Positions 15,001 to 28,984 of a stretch of 64,000 nucleotides of DNA are shown here, piece after piece. The DNA comes from Patagioenas fasciata. Its lineage: Eukaryota > Chordata > Aves > Columbiformes > Columbidae. The DNA lies in the NCBI RefSeq assembly GCF_037038585.1, contig NC_092520.1:121304001-121368000 (forward strand). The letters run 5' to 3'. A program made the translations under genes and the position numbers. Under the pieces are notes generated by a model. The model did no database searches. It saw nothing but the letters and a program-made list of their open reading frames with translations, and was not told the origin of the DNA. Position 1 is the first letter of the stretch, and each line of letters starts with the position of its first letter.

Positions 15001-18000
15001 ATGGGAACACCACAGACCTCCCACTCCAGTTTCATGTCCCTCCTGTTCTTCAGAGGGGCCACTCCCGTACTACTCATCCTACAAATTCTGATCATCATGT
15101 GTGTCATTTCAAGTATTTCCACACTGGCCATCACTGCCAGAAACATGTCTCCTCTTGGGTCTAAACCCTGCAAGCACCAAATACTGAATGTTGCAGAGCA
15201 ATTAAGTATCCAATAAATGCATCAGTACTAAAATATCACTTTCAAATGTGAATGTGACAGAAGAGGAGGTCTCTGGGAAAGGACCTTTTTGAGCATTTGA
15301 AGCACACTGAGCCTGAATGTCAGGTCTGAGCAGCGAATGGCAGAATTTCTTAGTGTAAAATCAAGGGACAAGAACAGGATGTGTCTGAAAGGCAACATGG
15401 AAAATGGCTTTAGCTGGGCAGCCACAAGAACAGAAGGGTTATGAACCATTCTGGTATTTCGGTAAATGTGGGCACATGCTATATACACATACATGCACAG
15501 CTTTTTTTTCTCACACAAATCTTCACTAGATATTATTTAAGAATATTCAAATGAGTGCCAAAAACCATTCGAAGAAACAACAAAACAAAATGATCCAGCC
15601 ATAAAAAGGAAACCTGTAGCTTTATGTTCCTTTTCAACCTTCACCTACCTCCCCATTACCTTACTCACAGCGCCTGCTCTCAGACCTGCGCAACATGTCA
15701 TTTAGGAGAAACCCAGGTCTACACCCACACTACTTCCAACCACACGTACCACAACAGGAAAGCACAAATATATCCTATATCATTATATCATCTCATTCAT
15801 CGCTGCAAACAATAACCTCATACAAGTGCAATATTCTATTACAAAGTACCTGCACTAAAAAAAGCAAACAAACAATTTCCTTACAGTTACCCACCTGCAC
15901 AATGCCTTTAAACACTATTAACCAAACCCTTCCTCAATACACCCCCTACTCACCTCGTAACGGGGTGTAACAGCTTGTTCAAAAGTTAACATGGAGGCAG
16001 TAAACAGGATGGGGAAGGAAGACTTCCATTTGACAGCCTGGGAAGGCTTACACTTCAGGAAGGATGGGAGGCAGCTCTTCAGAGGCAGAAGCTGTTCCTC
16101 TGACTAGAATCAACTCTCATGCTGCCTGGTCTGGCGGAGGATAGAGTTGTTTCTTACTTGTGGGATGTTACCCTCTTTTTTTGGTTCAGTAGGAAACAAA
16201 AAACCCATGGTATCTATAGATACCTGACAGAAAGGACTACAACCCAGCATTTTAGTATGCAACAAAGTTCCAGCTTCAACACACAACATCCACAAGAGTC
16301 TCACCTTAAAAATATCCTAACCAAGTGCCTGGTCAGAAGTAAAAACCTGTTCATTTGGGTGGAGAGAAAAGAAACTGGTATGCACCTTGGAGCTGATAGA
16401 AACAGGAAAGATGAGATCATGACAGCAGATTATCAAGGACAGGATAACAAGCCATTTCCTTGGTGTCAATGGCTTGCTGAACACATGGTCAATTGAGCAA
16501 CCTTGGTTTTATTTTTAAGTCATCTTTCTTCCTCTCTGGAAATTAACTACATTTGCATATTTCTTTCTTCCCACAGGGTAACCATTAAAGATGTTTTTAT
16601 ATTAGTAATCACTGACACTAAAATCAAAGCAATTGAGACAGATTATTTTAGAATAACCATGCAAAGTGAAACATTTTTTCTATATTAATCAACTGCAATT
16701 AATAGTTTTCTTTGATTTAGTTATCTGTAGTAGTCAATGTGTGGGAATCTCATATTTTGCTTTCAAGTTTTATTTTTGCCTGTTTTGCTTTAGGACTCTG
16801 ATTTTGAAAGTATAGCAAATTCATATCCTTCAAAAATTCTACATGGCCTCTATACTAACTTCTAACTCACAGTGTCTTGAAGGTACCCCTTTCAAGCATT
16901 ACTTCAGTATTTTGAAAATGTATTGTGCAGAAGGTTGTTTCTCCTTTCATTTTCTTTCTGAGAAATGCAAATGTCCCATATTTTAGAATTTTGGGTGCTT
17001 TCACTTTCTGAGTGCTAATTCTGTTACTTCAGTAGTACCAAAGTCTCCTCACAGCTCATAGTTCCCCTTCCTCGTTTTTTGTTTTGTTTTCTTCTGTTTT
17101 CAAGTCTTGCTTCTTGCAGTTCCCTAAGCTATGCTCTCATGATCTTTGATCATAATTCTAGAGGGTCTTTCATTATCTCTTTCCCACCAACCACATCATA
17201 AAAACAACGACAGATAAATTATCTTCCCCATAAATTAATGTCAGGGTCTTTTAAAGTTCGCTTGGCTAGAACTCATACTTACAGCTTTTCTAATCCTATC
17301 AAACTATCACAGACAGCCTATGCCTCTCAACTGCTGCTCTACAAGTACCCTTTCTGTTCAGGTATATGTCCTGCCACCTTCATGGCTTCACTGTTTCAAA
17401 TGGTCTCAATTCTAGTCTAATCCTAATCTGCAAACATAACTGCAGCAATGAGGAACAAGAGGCCATTGAAAAACTTCCCATTTCCTTCTACTTATGGAAC
17501 TAACACTTATATTTTCTTTTTTAGTCCCCAAATTTTTGACATTTTTTAGGTGAACTGAAGCTCTCCTCCTTCCAGAGCCACGTAACAGTACCCTCTCTAG
17601 AGGCATATGTCTTCGTGGGCTCTCCAATCTATCTGCCACATAATAAACCAGAAAAAGAGCAAGAATATAGATGGATTTTTACCACTTCTTGCCTCCTTCC
17701 AATCCTTAGACATCACAGTTTAAACGAGATCAACTGTTTACAAGCTCTAATTTATAAATCTCAGTTGGAGGTCGCAGATAGAAATAACTGGGGTACACTG
17801 TGCTCTGAGAACCTCAGAATGCTTTTGGAAGCGCACTCGTCATGACAGGGAGCAGCACTGGCTACGGGAGCAGCCTGAATCAAATGCTTCCCATGACCTG
17901 GTTCAAAATCTCCAGTTCAGAGACTGTGTAGCTCCTGATACTGCTCTGCTGCAGAAATGCCAGAAACTGGACTTGTGTTTCACTAATTCCTCACTTTCTA

Positions 18001-18443
18001 AAAGTTCCAGTTAGATGAAATACATAGAGATACTGATGTCAGTATCCTGTGCATAATTTTGCACCATGAATCCGTAAGAAAAAGAACCGTATACAATTAC
18101 ACAAATCCAGACATCTTTAGAAGCCCATATAAAAATGAGTTTTGCCCATCCTCATAACCACCGTGACGGGCCTCAGAGAAACTAAGAAACATGGAGGTTT
18201 TGTGGAACCCCCAACAATTACTCCCGCAGGAATCACTGTTCCTTCTGACTGTTGTACTAAAGTCTCACAATACTCAGCCTTTTCATGAAAATCTGAGGTC
18301 CCTGAAGTATGTATTACGTGTATGAAAGACAAAACCTTTCACCCTATCAGCGTCAGAATTGAGCTTCCAAACATTCTATGCAAGTCAACTTGTGTAGAGG
18401 GCAGGACACATGTTAATTGTTCGGCACCATTCACAGGTACAAA
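96..18443. other. Gene-poor, AT-rich non-coding stretch
   Basis: About 18 kb without any exon I can recognise. Open frames here are short, have no conserved family signature and lack a matching acceptor/donor pair with plausible protein. Poly(A)/poly(T) runs occur (for example near 1787, 10443). There is no clear CR1 copy. If the CpG island at 29.4 kb drives a minus-strand transcript, this stretch would be its first large intron; that is inference. Small or fast-evolving exons could have been missed by eye. Confidence 0.55.
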
Positions 18444-18659
18444 ACATTTAAAGACATGATGGTTTTCAGGTTCACATGAAGAGAATGAACAGTTTGTAAA
18501 GCATTTTCTAATGCTTCATCTAGAGAAGAACAATCAGGTGGGATCAGGAGCATCACCAGGAACATGGCTGCTCAACACCATTTCTTAAAAGACTGCCTTT
18601 TTCACTTGCTAACATTTTTCCAGAGTGTGTGCACATTTAAAGACATGATGGTTTTCAGG
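18444..18659. repeat. 162-bp insertion flanked by 27-bp direct repeats; copy of 21251-21412
   Basis: A 27-bp sequence at 18444-18470 is repeated exactly at 18633-18659. The 162 bases between the two copies are identical to 21251-21412, and the identity extends three bases into each repeat (AGG on the left, ACA on the right), giving a 168/168 match of 18468-18635 to 21248-21415. The flanking duplication exists only at this site, so this is the recipient and the 21-kb copy is the donor. The segment has no poly(A) tail, no polymerase III box and no LINE 3' end, so it is not an ordinary SINE or LINE. A DNA-repair event that copied nearby template is the best explanation; an assembly error is possible. 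Confidence 0.85.
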
Positions 18660-21247
18660 AAGAACAGAATATGCTATTTTACTCAGTATTACTGAACAGG
18701 GGCTATTGAAATTGGGTGCTACGCTAAAAGCTCCCAAAACTGGGAGACAAATATGAAGTCTATCGCAAAGATTATTTCAATAACTCTCATGATTTTTAAG
18801 ACTGTGATTTCCAAATGCTCATGGTTGATAATACTACTGCCACGTACATTCTCTGACATAATTTTTCAACTGTTGCATGTAAAAGTTAGGCCTCACAACC
18901 TTCTTTGTTCAAGAGAGAATTACTCAAGACTATTCTACTTGAGATGTGACCACCACGGATCCTCCTAGAAGAACCTTTCACTGGATCCTCAAAAACAGTT
19001 TCAAAGAACTATTTCCCTTCCCCCTTCTATGAACCTCATCTGTACAGTTCACCAGTTGCCCGTCCAAAATGCAAGAAGTAGGATATGGGAGGGGGAAAAA
19101 GGTTTGCTCACAGCAAAATAGATTTTCACCCTCTGACTGAAAGCTCTCAGGAGGACCTTTGCAGAACTACTGTACCACTGTGTCTCTCTTCAGCCCCTGT
19201 CAGACATGGTGTGGAAGGGAAGACAGGTTCAAATAGCTCCTAAGGTGACCTATCCCGCTCATATACACGTCAGTGAAGGGGACTATGTCGTTTGCCTGCC
19301 TACTTCACATAGCAGCAGATACTCCAGGAGCAAACACATTCCAGGGATTTTACCTCTCCAAAGCTGGACAGGAGATGTCCAAAGCTGGACAGGAGATGTC
19401 CAAAGCAAGCCTGGACTGCTAAGCCAGATGGTACTACAACAGCACTGCTGTTCCAAGGGTAAGAACTAACACGTTACTTTCAGAGTTGCAGTACCCTGAA
19501 TTAACTCTGCGATAAGGGAAACCAGTGGGAAAACATGCTTTTGTTCCTCAGAGCAACAGAAGGTAAATAGAACAAGGAGGTAAGATGACTGAACCACTGA
19601 AATTAAATAAAAAAAATATGTATCTTTTCCTATACCATGCCTTTAGCTCATGGAACATCTATGAGACCGATGACATTTACATAACGAAACACTGCAAGTT
19701 TTCACTGCTTTTCGTGAGAAGTGAAATCTCAGTAGAACACTGATCCTCACAATTCGTTCCCCACTAATTGTCTCCCCACTTGCCTACTTTCTGCTAGGAC
19801 TGGAGAGCAGTGTTTTTGGAGCAGCTCTCAAAGTCTCCCTGTGCTTAGCAGCTAGTTTAATCGCTGAGCTACTTCTACACGGCAAAGCAGAAGCCTCCAC
19901 TCCCCCAGCATCCCAGGGCAAGTATCATCCTGCTGAGAAGTAACAGGCATTATGCCCCCACTGAAAAGCACCACAGAACAATACAAAGAGCCAACAGCGA
20001 GCCTCTGATGACTTCTAATGGCTTTACTCACATCCCGCCAGTCCAGTTTTAGCAGCATGCTTGTTTTACCTGTGACTTTTGAATACAATTGCTCAGTTCA
20101 CATCCCAGCCTGAAGGGTGCTGAAATCCACAGTTTCTGACAGCACCTGGATACTTACCATTCTACTGTAACTGGGCTACTTATGCTATGGAACAGAACTG
20201 CTAAATATTTTATGTAGGCATGTTCATTCAATATATTCGTTAGATATTTAATCTAAAATGCTCTCAAAATTGAATACAGCACACATATCCAAAACTCTCA
20301 TTGCAGATTCAACTCAATACAGGAACTTTCACATAGATTTCTTGACTCACTGTATTTTGCTGTGCTCTTTTTATAGAGTATATAATCTTCTGGTCATAAC
20401 AGATTGCTTACTCCCAGCTGGAAAGCCTCTTGGGAACACAGAACTGTAACCTACCATTAATATATTAAGTACAGAACATTTCAGACACCATGATACAGAA
20501 ATCACAAAGACAGAAAGCTAAGTGAGAACCTGATGTAGAATTAAAAAGGCTTGTTCCATATCCATCTCTAGCTCAAGCGAAGCAGTAAACCCACAGCTCA
20601 CATTGGAAGCCTGTGCCTCAGGCACTACTACTGTAGCCATTAGTATTTCTAGCAGAAACATTTCTAACTGATATTTCTTGCAAAGGGTAATTTTACTAAA
20701 ATATAGATTGGGTCAAACTAACCAGAAAAAACAAACAAACAAACAAAAAAAAAACCCCAAAACTATTCTTGGATAATCTGTTCTTGAAAAGAAACATTGT
20801 AGAAAACTTTAAATCAGAGCATATGTAGTTTTCTCAAGTCTTACAAACTTGGTAAGATGAAGTCTGTCTATTACTTGATGAAAAAAAAAAAAAAAGCTTA
20901 GTAATGCAGACAACTTAGATGGCAGCACACATATTTTGAGCTAGTGCTCAACAAATGCCTCCTCTCGGTTATTTGGGAAAGGTACTTTGCCTGGGGAGAG
21001 AAAGAGTTTTGGTATACATCAAAGCAAAGACGACCTTTAGCATTTCCATCATTCCTACCAAAAGTGGAAGAGTAGGAAAGTTTCTGTTTACACTGAAATA
21101 AGTTCCTTGCTATGCAAGATTTCCCACATTTTCTAACGGACCAGTCATTTCCAAGCCATCACTAGTCCCACGTTGCTTTAAAAATTTCTTATATGCCACC
21201 ACATGCCAAACATGCTGCTGTGCCACTGCACAATAGCTGAGATACCT
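18660..21247. other. Non-coding stretch between the two duplicated segments
   Basis: No recognisable exon. It contains a short 21-bp tandem duplication (19357-19406), an AAAC-repeat/poly(A) patch near 20726-20755 and a poly(A) run at 20880-20895. Nothing else stands out. Confidence 0.5.
19357..19406. repeat. 21-bp tandem duplication
   Basis: Two perfect copies of a 21-bp unit (19357-19377 and 19378-19398) are followed by an 8-base partial third copy. The unit contains GCTGGACAGG. Perfect identity points to a recent slippage or unequal-exchange event. It lies in otherwise unique non-coding sequence. Confidence 0.85.
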
Positions 21248-21415
21248 AGGTTCACATGAAGAGAATGAACAGTTTGTAAAGCATTTTCTAATGCTTCATC
21301 TAGAGAAGAACAATCAGGTGGGATCAGGAGCATCACCAGGAACATGGCTGCTCAACACCATTTCTTAAAAGACTGCCTTTTTCACTTGCTAACATTTTTC
21401 CAGAGTGTGTGCACA
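21248..21415. repeat. 168-bp donor copy of the segment found at 18468-18635
   Basis: Identical over 168 bases to 18468-18635 in the same orientation. Here the segment is not bounded by a direct repeat, so it is the likely ancestral copy. It begins AGGTTCACATG and ends GTGTGTGCACA. Its surroundings are ordinary AT-rich sequence. Confidence 0.85.
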
Positions 21416-24400
21416 GAAATTTTTCATGCTGAGTGTTTGCCTCAGACTGATTTTTAAAGAATAATCATTAGTTTCAGCTAAAACAATTAATCTACTGCCA
21501 AGAGTAAGGGCTAAAGAAAAACTGTTTTGCACAAATTTAAAAAACAACAAAAACTGACAGACTTTCTATCCTAATCCTTGTAAAAGTCACAGTAAACACA
21601 GATCCAGTAGAGATTCATTCACAACTAAAATCTCCAAAAAACCTGAGTACCCTTGTTTTCCACAGCTCTAACTGCACATGTGGTGCCCTACAGACAGACC
21701 CACCGATCCAGCCCAAGGGGTTCAGAAAACAGTTTGTTTTAATTATCATTCAACATCAGTTTGGCTGAACATTGAACTGGGCCAACAAAACTTGCATCTC
21801 AAAGACAAGCCTTCAGAAATAAGAGGGAAATACGAAATTCAAAAGAATGGGGGAAAAAAAAGCCCAAACCAAAGGAGCAGGAGAAGTAGTGGCAGATTTG
21901 AAGAGCAATACTGGGAAAGTTGAATTAAAAAGACGAAGGTATCAGAAAACCAGGACTGAGGTCTGGGTGTAGAAAGAAGGTCAGAAATTACATGGCTGGG
22001 AGGAATCATTGCAATAAAGAGCTGGTGAGCAGGCAGGTACGGGCAGACCAAAGAGACTGGAAAAGGAGCGTAAGAAGGAAAACCAAAGGGGGCGGACTAA
22101 GCCGGTGCAAGGAGGCTGGGAACCAGCTGTGGGGACGGGAGAGGTACTGGACACAGGCTTCAAGAGAGAACCAGCCTTCCTCAGCAGAAAGAATGAAGTA
22201 TTAACTAGTTTGGGGTGTCCAACTCCAGACATCAAGATTCAACTTCGAAAGTATACAGTTTTTTACATAATGTATGCAGAAATAGCCGGGAGGGCTTAGC
22301 AGTTCTGTAAAACTGAAACTAGATCTTAAATCAGACACTCAAAAAATGAGAAATATTATATTGACCAATGGCAAAAGGACGATATTTAAAGACTTGCCTT
22401 GCACCACACAGGAACTGTGGGGAGTGGTAGGGTTGCGTTCCAGGCCTCTGGAAAGATGCAGCTCTCAATCAGAACACAACCTTGTCCTCCTCTTCCTTCA
22501 ATCCCCTGCTTTGACCGCTATGCAACTTCCAACTTCTGCAACAAATAAAGCTATTACACTCACTGATGTCCTTTACTGTGCAGTTCATTCCCAAATTAGG
22601 CCCCTCCTGTGCATTAAATACAACACAGAAAAGCAGATCATCTAACTAAAGATTTTGCATAATTGGAACCCGTGAGATCAAATCATGGTTACATGGATTG
22701 CTCTTTTAAGACCATTATTTTGTAAGCAGTGTAGGTCATTTGTGGTTTAAAATGTTGTCTTCATCCCTATAACTGTCTTGTTTGTATGGAGCAGCATCAC
22801 CTTCCATTCAACATGAAACCAACAATGCTGAATAATTCCCCCAACCCCAGAAATTATGACAGACGATCCAGCCACATTTTGGGAGCAAAAGTTACGATCA
22901 CTAGAAAAACTCCAGGAGCGTGTTCATCCATGTTTCTAGAAGGATGCAACTGGACAGCAGAGCAAGTTCATGAGTCCACACAGAGTTAAGTGTCACACAA
23001 CACTACCTCCTAGCTTCCAGCTGTGACACCAACTTTTAAACATGGTTAGACATACATGATTTTTCTAAAACTGGAAGGCATAAGACACCCACAATAGAAT
23101 TCTCTTGTGCAGATAATGCCCATACAAAGCACCTGGGAAATGCTCTACAGCCTTCTGGACCCGGACAGGAAGACTTATCCCAGATCTTGTATTTTATATG
23201 TAGCACCTTCCACAAGATAATACACAAATACCTTTTTTTAAACAAATACTGTAATGTTCAATAAATTCTGATTTTCACAGAACTGCTATCAGAATTAACA
23301 ATGTTCTAACACCTATCATTTATAGTAAAAATATAACAGAAAAATTGCACACAGAGATCATCAAGTAGCTCTGGTGACAGAAGACATTACCACATTGCAG
23401 TTCAAGTTTACTGCCTCCCAAGTAAAGTCAATGGACCAGATCAAGTGAACACTCTTCAGAAATGTCAAACAACAGTTTAAATTAAGCCACTGAACTTTGC
23501 ACTGAAGTCGCTGAAGCGCAGTCACACATTTCGTTCCACCTGCCCTATTGTGGGAGACAGTAATTTCCAGCCTAGTGAATGTAAAAAGTAGCTATAGGAT
23601 CAAAAGAATTGTTAGTGGCAAGGCAAAATGTAGCAAGACGTGCAGAGAAATCCAGGTGGGTAAGGGGTAAAAAAAGGGAAAACCAAAATGTTTAGAGAGT
23701 CTATCAATAAATACTTTATCCTGAGCAATACTGAAAACAAACAAACAAAAGAGAAGTTGTTTTTTGAAAGAGAACTCTGAAAAATTAGAGGCTTAGCAAA
23801 CTATGAATAACTATTCCCTTAACACTGGTCATCACAGAGAAAATGTAGAAAAAGAGCTTGAAAAACAACCAAGGAGACCCCAAACAGGCAAGTATTTTTA
23901 ATACACCTTATACAAAGCAATTTCATTCTCAAGTCTTATTATAACTCTCAAAGACTGGACAATTATTGAAAAATTCTTCTAAGGCCTGCATCCAAACTTC
24001 AGACTGCCAAAGGTTAAGACTTGAAACAAACACAAACCAGAATTATAGGAAGATCCAATGCCTAACCCTAGCAGTAAGCCCAGCACTGTACTTTCCCCAA
24101 CACAACAGATTTAACAGCAGAGAATGAGTGGAAGAACAAATTCTCAGCAAATCCAGTACCCTCTGGGCCTCCACTGTTAGCCAGCGTTTCTACCTTAGAG
24201 ACTTGTCTTATTCATTACATGGCAAAACTCCAGGCATCATATTCTTTCTAAGCACAGTTTGTTTTGCATGTATGTGCTTCTGCAGCTGGAAGGAAGTTAC
24301 AGAAAACTCAGTGATATGGCAGGCTACCACCATGAAAAGAAGCTACTCGAGCAGAGAGTTAGTCTGGACTACTTAGCCTTGTAAAAAAGGAAGGAATGGT

Positions 24401-27400
24401 ACATGTGCAAAGGCACTCACAGACATTGGTTTTATTTGTAGAATTCTATACAGCTTGCTATGCTGCAGTAAGGGTACCTTAACCATAAACTGCCTCAAGG
24501 AACTGATGTGTACTGCTTCCGTACATATATGCTTCCTATAACTAATCGTATGGTGGAAAGAATATTTGTTCTCATAAAAGTTTAGGTGGGTGGTAAAATG
24601 TATTACTTTCTTCAGTAAGATGAAAATAGTCATGCTTCTGAGAGCACATGACCCCAACTTCTTTAAAGTATCTTATCTAGAAATGGGAGTTTGCAACATG
24701 TGCACCCTTCACCTGGCCTTCACCTGCAGGTTCTCAGTCAGAGTGGCACAGCCCCACTCCCAGCATGCTCCAGTCGAGGATGCATCTGCCAGGGAAGCCC
24801 AGCTCTGAGGCCTAGCCCCTGCTTTTACATTCTGTCCAAGCACACCCCAGATGGAGCGACAGGTTCAGAATTCTGCCAGTTTTTTGCAGAAACTACAGCT
24901 TTAAAGTGCTCCACTGGCAAATGCTATGAAACGTGGATCAGAAACAAATTGTATGCATCTTTATACCACTCTCTCCTCTTTCCTTTATGGACCATCTACT
25001 TTCTCATCCTCCCCGCTCCTTTCCCTTCACTTTCCCCCTCTATATCCATGGTCCTTTCCTCCCATGCTAGTCCCATTCACCTTGCTCAGTTATCTACTCC
25101 ACAAAATCTGTTCTGTCTGCAACAACCTGCAAGAACAGAGTTGTATTTACAGAGCATAATCTCTCACACAACAGGCTCCTCTGTTAGCATGGCAGAGCAG
25201 TAGGCCACAAACAAGATGCAGGCATTTGTGAGAAATGTAAGAACATCAAAGGGGTTACAGTCTCATAAGCAGGCCAGGCCTACATATAAGAGTTGAAGAA
25301 TCTCAATGTATTTATGAATATAACCTTCTGATTTCATACAAGGTCTTAGCAATGACATGTACAGTGAGTACTTTTAGTGAATACAGACACATATTTAAAA
25401 ATCTTGGTTGCAGAGAAATCCTTTGGTCATGTATTACAAGGTGCACAAAAAGTCTCCTTTAACTAAGATCAAGATCTCAACTTGCCTGGAGGTTAGGGGG
25501 AAAACTATGTTACTTTCTCTTATTTCATCATGATGGTTTTAGCTAAGTTAGGATATACCTTGGTACTTCAATTTTCCTATTTACTATTTATTGCATATTA
25601 GGTAAAAAATACCATGAATCCAAGAAATTCACACTCGGTGGAAGTATAAACAGCCAGGGACAGCCTTTTTGCTGAGTGCATACACTTTACTGCTGCTTTC
25701 AAATGTTGTTTTCAAGAAGTGCTAACATATTTCTGCAGTGCTGGCACTTCCCTGTCCTCTGTGAGAGACAGAAAAGTGGCTGGTGCAACAGGCTGGCAGA
25801 AGCAGCAACAGGATGTCCACCTGTGCTGGCTGATGCAACGTGATTAACCATATCTTCTGAAACAGGGAAAATAGAGCAGTTACTGCCAGGGAAGTCTGGG
25901 GAGTTTGCCTTCCATTATCTCGTGCACACTTCCCTTACCGCGTGCCACACAGACCACAAAAGCTGTCTATGACCCTATCAGTCCCCTGTGCAGCCAAGGC
26001 ACACGTCCTCCTCTCAGTCACATCCTTAATTTACAAATTATGCTGTTACTTTCCTTACTTCACTCGGTCCATGCTCCATTCTCAGTCTGTTTTGCCATGG
26101 TTGTTCTCTGGTTTTGCCTTGCGTGCTGCCAATCTGTGGCGACGCTTCCCTTACAGTAGGCAGAGCACCACGAGAACAGAATGCGGGAAGCAAAGGAAGG
26201 AAAGCTGTGGCAGCAGGAAGTGGCTGTGAGGCGGGAAAGGGAAATTTCTCTTTCTATCAGGACGCCAGAAAAATCAACTTGGTCTATAGTAAAGAGCTTA
26301 TCATATCAGGTTAAGCAGTAATAGGTGTGATTTAAACACATTTGAGGCTATGCCTGTCTGCCCATCAGATGTGGATGAGGCAGATACAGCCCAAAGCTTT
26401 CTTCTTCCAAGGCAAACATTTTTCCAACAACCTTTCTGCAAAGGATGTCTGCTTGAGATTTAGGTAGATAATCCAACAATAGAGAGGAAATTCAGTTTGT
26501 CAGAAAAGAAACAGGAAGGGAAGTGACAAACAGAAGCAAAGAGCATGTAAGAGCTCTGAGCTCTGCTGCTTGTGTTATTTCATCTCCTATCTCTCAAGGA
26601 CAACAAGTAGAGGTTTCAAACTTCATCTCCAAGTAAGGCAATCGCTTTCCACATCCAGGCAAAAATGGGGAAGTTTTTCCAACAAAGTAATATACAAAGG
26701 GCATCCAAAAGGTATTAGTCTATTCTAAAGGTGCATCTTGTGTACTAGCAATTAGGTAATTAAAATCTGCTGTAACAAAGCACATGCCAGAAGACCGAAT
26801 TAAATATTAACAAGGAAACAAGAACCAAAAGGGCATTCTTTGCCTTCTTATTTTCCTTCCTAGTTCCAGTACAATAATACAGAGATTAAGTAGCCCAGAA
26901 CATACAGGAAACAGAGCAGCCATTTCTCCTAGCAGTCATTTCACTCCACAGGGAGAACCTCTTCCATTTAATACAGCACCTGTGTAACCAGACTGGACTT
27001 AAACAGGTCTAACAGATGGCTGAGAATATCCAACCTTCAATACACCTGAGATCTTAAGACCAAAAATTCTACTGCCCTATTAGGGGTACAGCCTTCTGTC
27101 TCAGCTGACAGCAGAGAGAAGTTTCTCCAGAGGTGTGATCACTGCCTTCAGTAACGGAGCCAAACACCCTCTGAAGATCACATGTCTCCATTGCCATACT
27201 TTGGCAGGGCTCCTTGTTTCTCCACAGCTCTCCACAAGTTGCCACCTACTATAGATCAAGTTAAAATTTGCTCATATCAAATAAATTAAATCACAGGCAA
27301 AGTTGTCATGTATCAAGAAAAATGCATACAGCCTCGATACGGATCCTTGAAAACAGCACTGAAATCATTATTTGCTAACAACTTGGTACTGCCAGCAGGG

Positions 27401-28984
27401 AGCAGTAAATAAATAAAAGAGGTCACATCGACTTCAGAGTTTAGAAAGTGCCAGATCTCCTGGGTTTAAGAATACTAAATTTCAAATTACTGCCCAAAAT
27501 ACATATGTTCCCCCTCATTTGCTCTCACCTAACACTTGCATTGAGAGTAAGAGAGACTTAGGAAAGAGTTGGCAAGATACTGCATTCCCTGTGAGGGCAC
27601 TCTGAGTTCCTAGAAGCAAGGTAGCCCACTGAATTTCAATCTGCAGCAGAAAAAACTTCACTAGTTTTTACATTAGTAGCTCTTGAAAAAAGCATTAGCA
27701 AACAGTAGTTCTTCAAGGGGAAACAAATAATCTTGTTTCCAGGACAACAGGGTTCTTACTAGCTCATCTTCCTTGCTTTAGAGTTCGAGGACATGAAAAC
27801 ACACAAGAGCCTCTGCTTCTGTTGCTTAAAAAGTAACCCAGAAAGACTTTCTCAGATAGCTCTCTGCTGCCAGTGTAGACAAGCTCAGGACTACAGACTT
27901 CTGCAGAAAGAATTATATTGGCCTGCAGATGGAGAGCTACTGTCAACAGAGAGCCTGACTGTCCAGGCAAAAGCCCCTCTACTGTCTATACAGCACATGC
28001 AGTCCCATGCTGAGCTTTGACCAGCATATATTGACTGTGCTCATCGTATAGGGGAAAATACATGCCACTGGGACAGATCTACAACTTCATTCTTAACACT
28101 GCTCCATCAAATCCACGTGAAACGGATTATGGTGCATCAGTACTGCAAAGGCATTTCCACTACATTTCACAACCTTATTCTAGGTTAATAAATGTGCAAA
28201 AATCCGAAACATGCACCAAACCAAACATTCAATCTTTTTCCTTTAAAGACTTCTCTACATGGGAAAAGAATAATAAAAGCTGGTCTGGAATAAACTAAGG
28301 GAGGTTAAATGTTCTTAAACATCCTATCACTTTCCACAGCACACTCTGCTCACTAAGCTCTGCTGTTCAATCCCCATTCCCTGAATGACAACATTGCTGC
28401 TGAGAAAGCGGAGCCCACTGAAAAGCACAGGTGCACCAGGCATCATCGGACAGCAATCGTGAAAGGAGCCTCTGATCTGCACTTTTTCAAACTCCTGCCA
28501 GCAACACTGGAGGGACAATCCCACCTCAGGACAGGGCCTCGGGCGCACACAAGTGTTTCCGTGTGCCTTTTTGAGCACAAAAGCGTGCAGGTGTGGAGGG
28601 TGTAGTGCTACTCATGGTTCCAACCACCCCACCTTGCCTTGGGGTCACCCTACCACCACCATAACAACCGCGGCAGATCAGAAATTTCCCAGGGACGCAG
28701 GGCCTGCCAGCCTGCTGTTCTACAAACCCACGCCATGGCACAAAGCCATAAAAGAAGCATCCAGGCTAATATCAAAAAGCCCAGATCTCATTAAAATACC
28801 TGGAAACAGGAACACACAGGAGTTTTCAAGCACCTCCTTGAATAAAAGATTAAAAGCAACATCATTGGTTTTTTTGACATCTCCCTCTCGCATGTCTTCC
28901 TGAGACAGCTGTTTCTACGCCCTTATTCACACACGGCAGCCCGGCACGGTTCACACACACGCAGGACAAACCTCAATAAAAGCT
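21416..28984. other. Gene-poor non-coding stretch
   Basis: About 7.5 kb with no exon I can recognise on either strand. Longest open frames (for example 24691-25203 plus and 27793-28020 plus) have no family motif and no conserved context. GC content begins to rise from about 28500 towards the CpG island at 28985. Confidence 0.5.

Noticed and set aside
14703-15164. 153-aa plus-strand open frame
   Set aside because: No domain, no membrane or repeat pattern, several overlapping frames of similar length on both strands, and no promoter context.
24691-25203. 170-aa plus-strand open frame
   Set aside because: Pyrimidine-rich stretch giving Ser/Leu/Pro-rich chance translation; no family match recognised.
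27793-28020. 75-aa plus-strand frame with several Cys residues
   Set aside because: Looked briefly like a zinc-binding exon, but Cys spacing fits no finger type and no splice sites frame it well.
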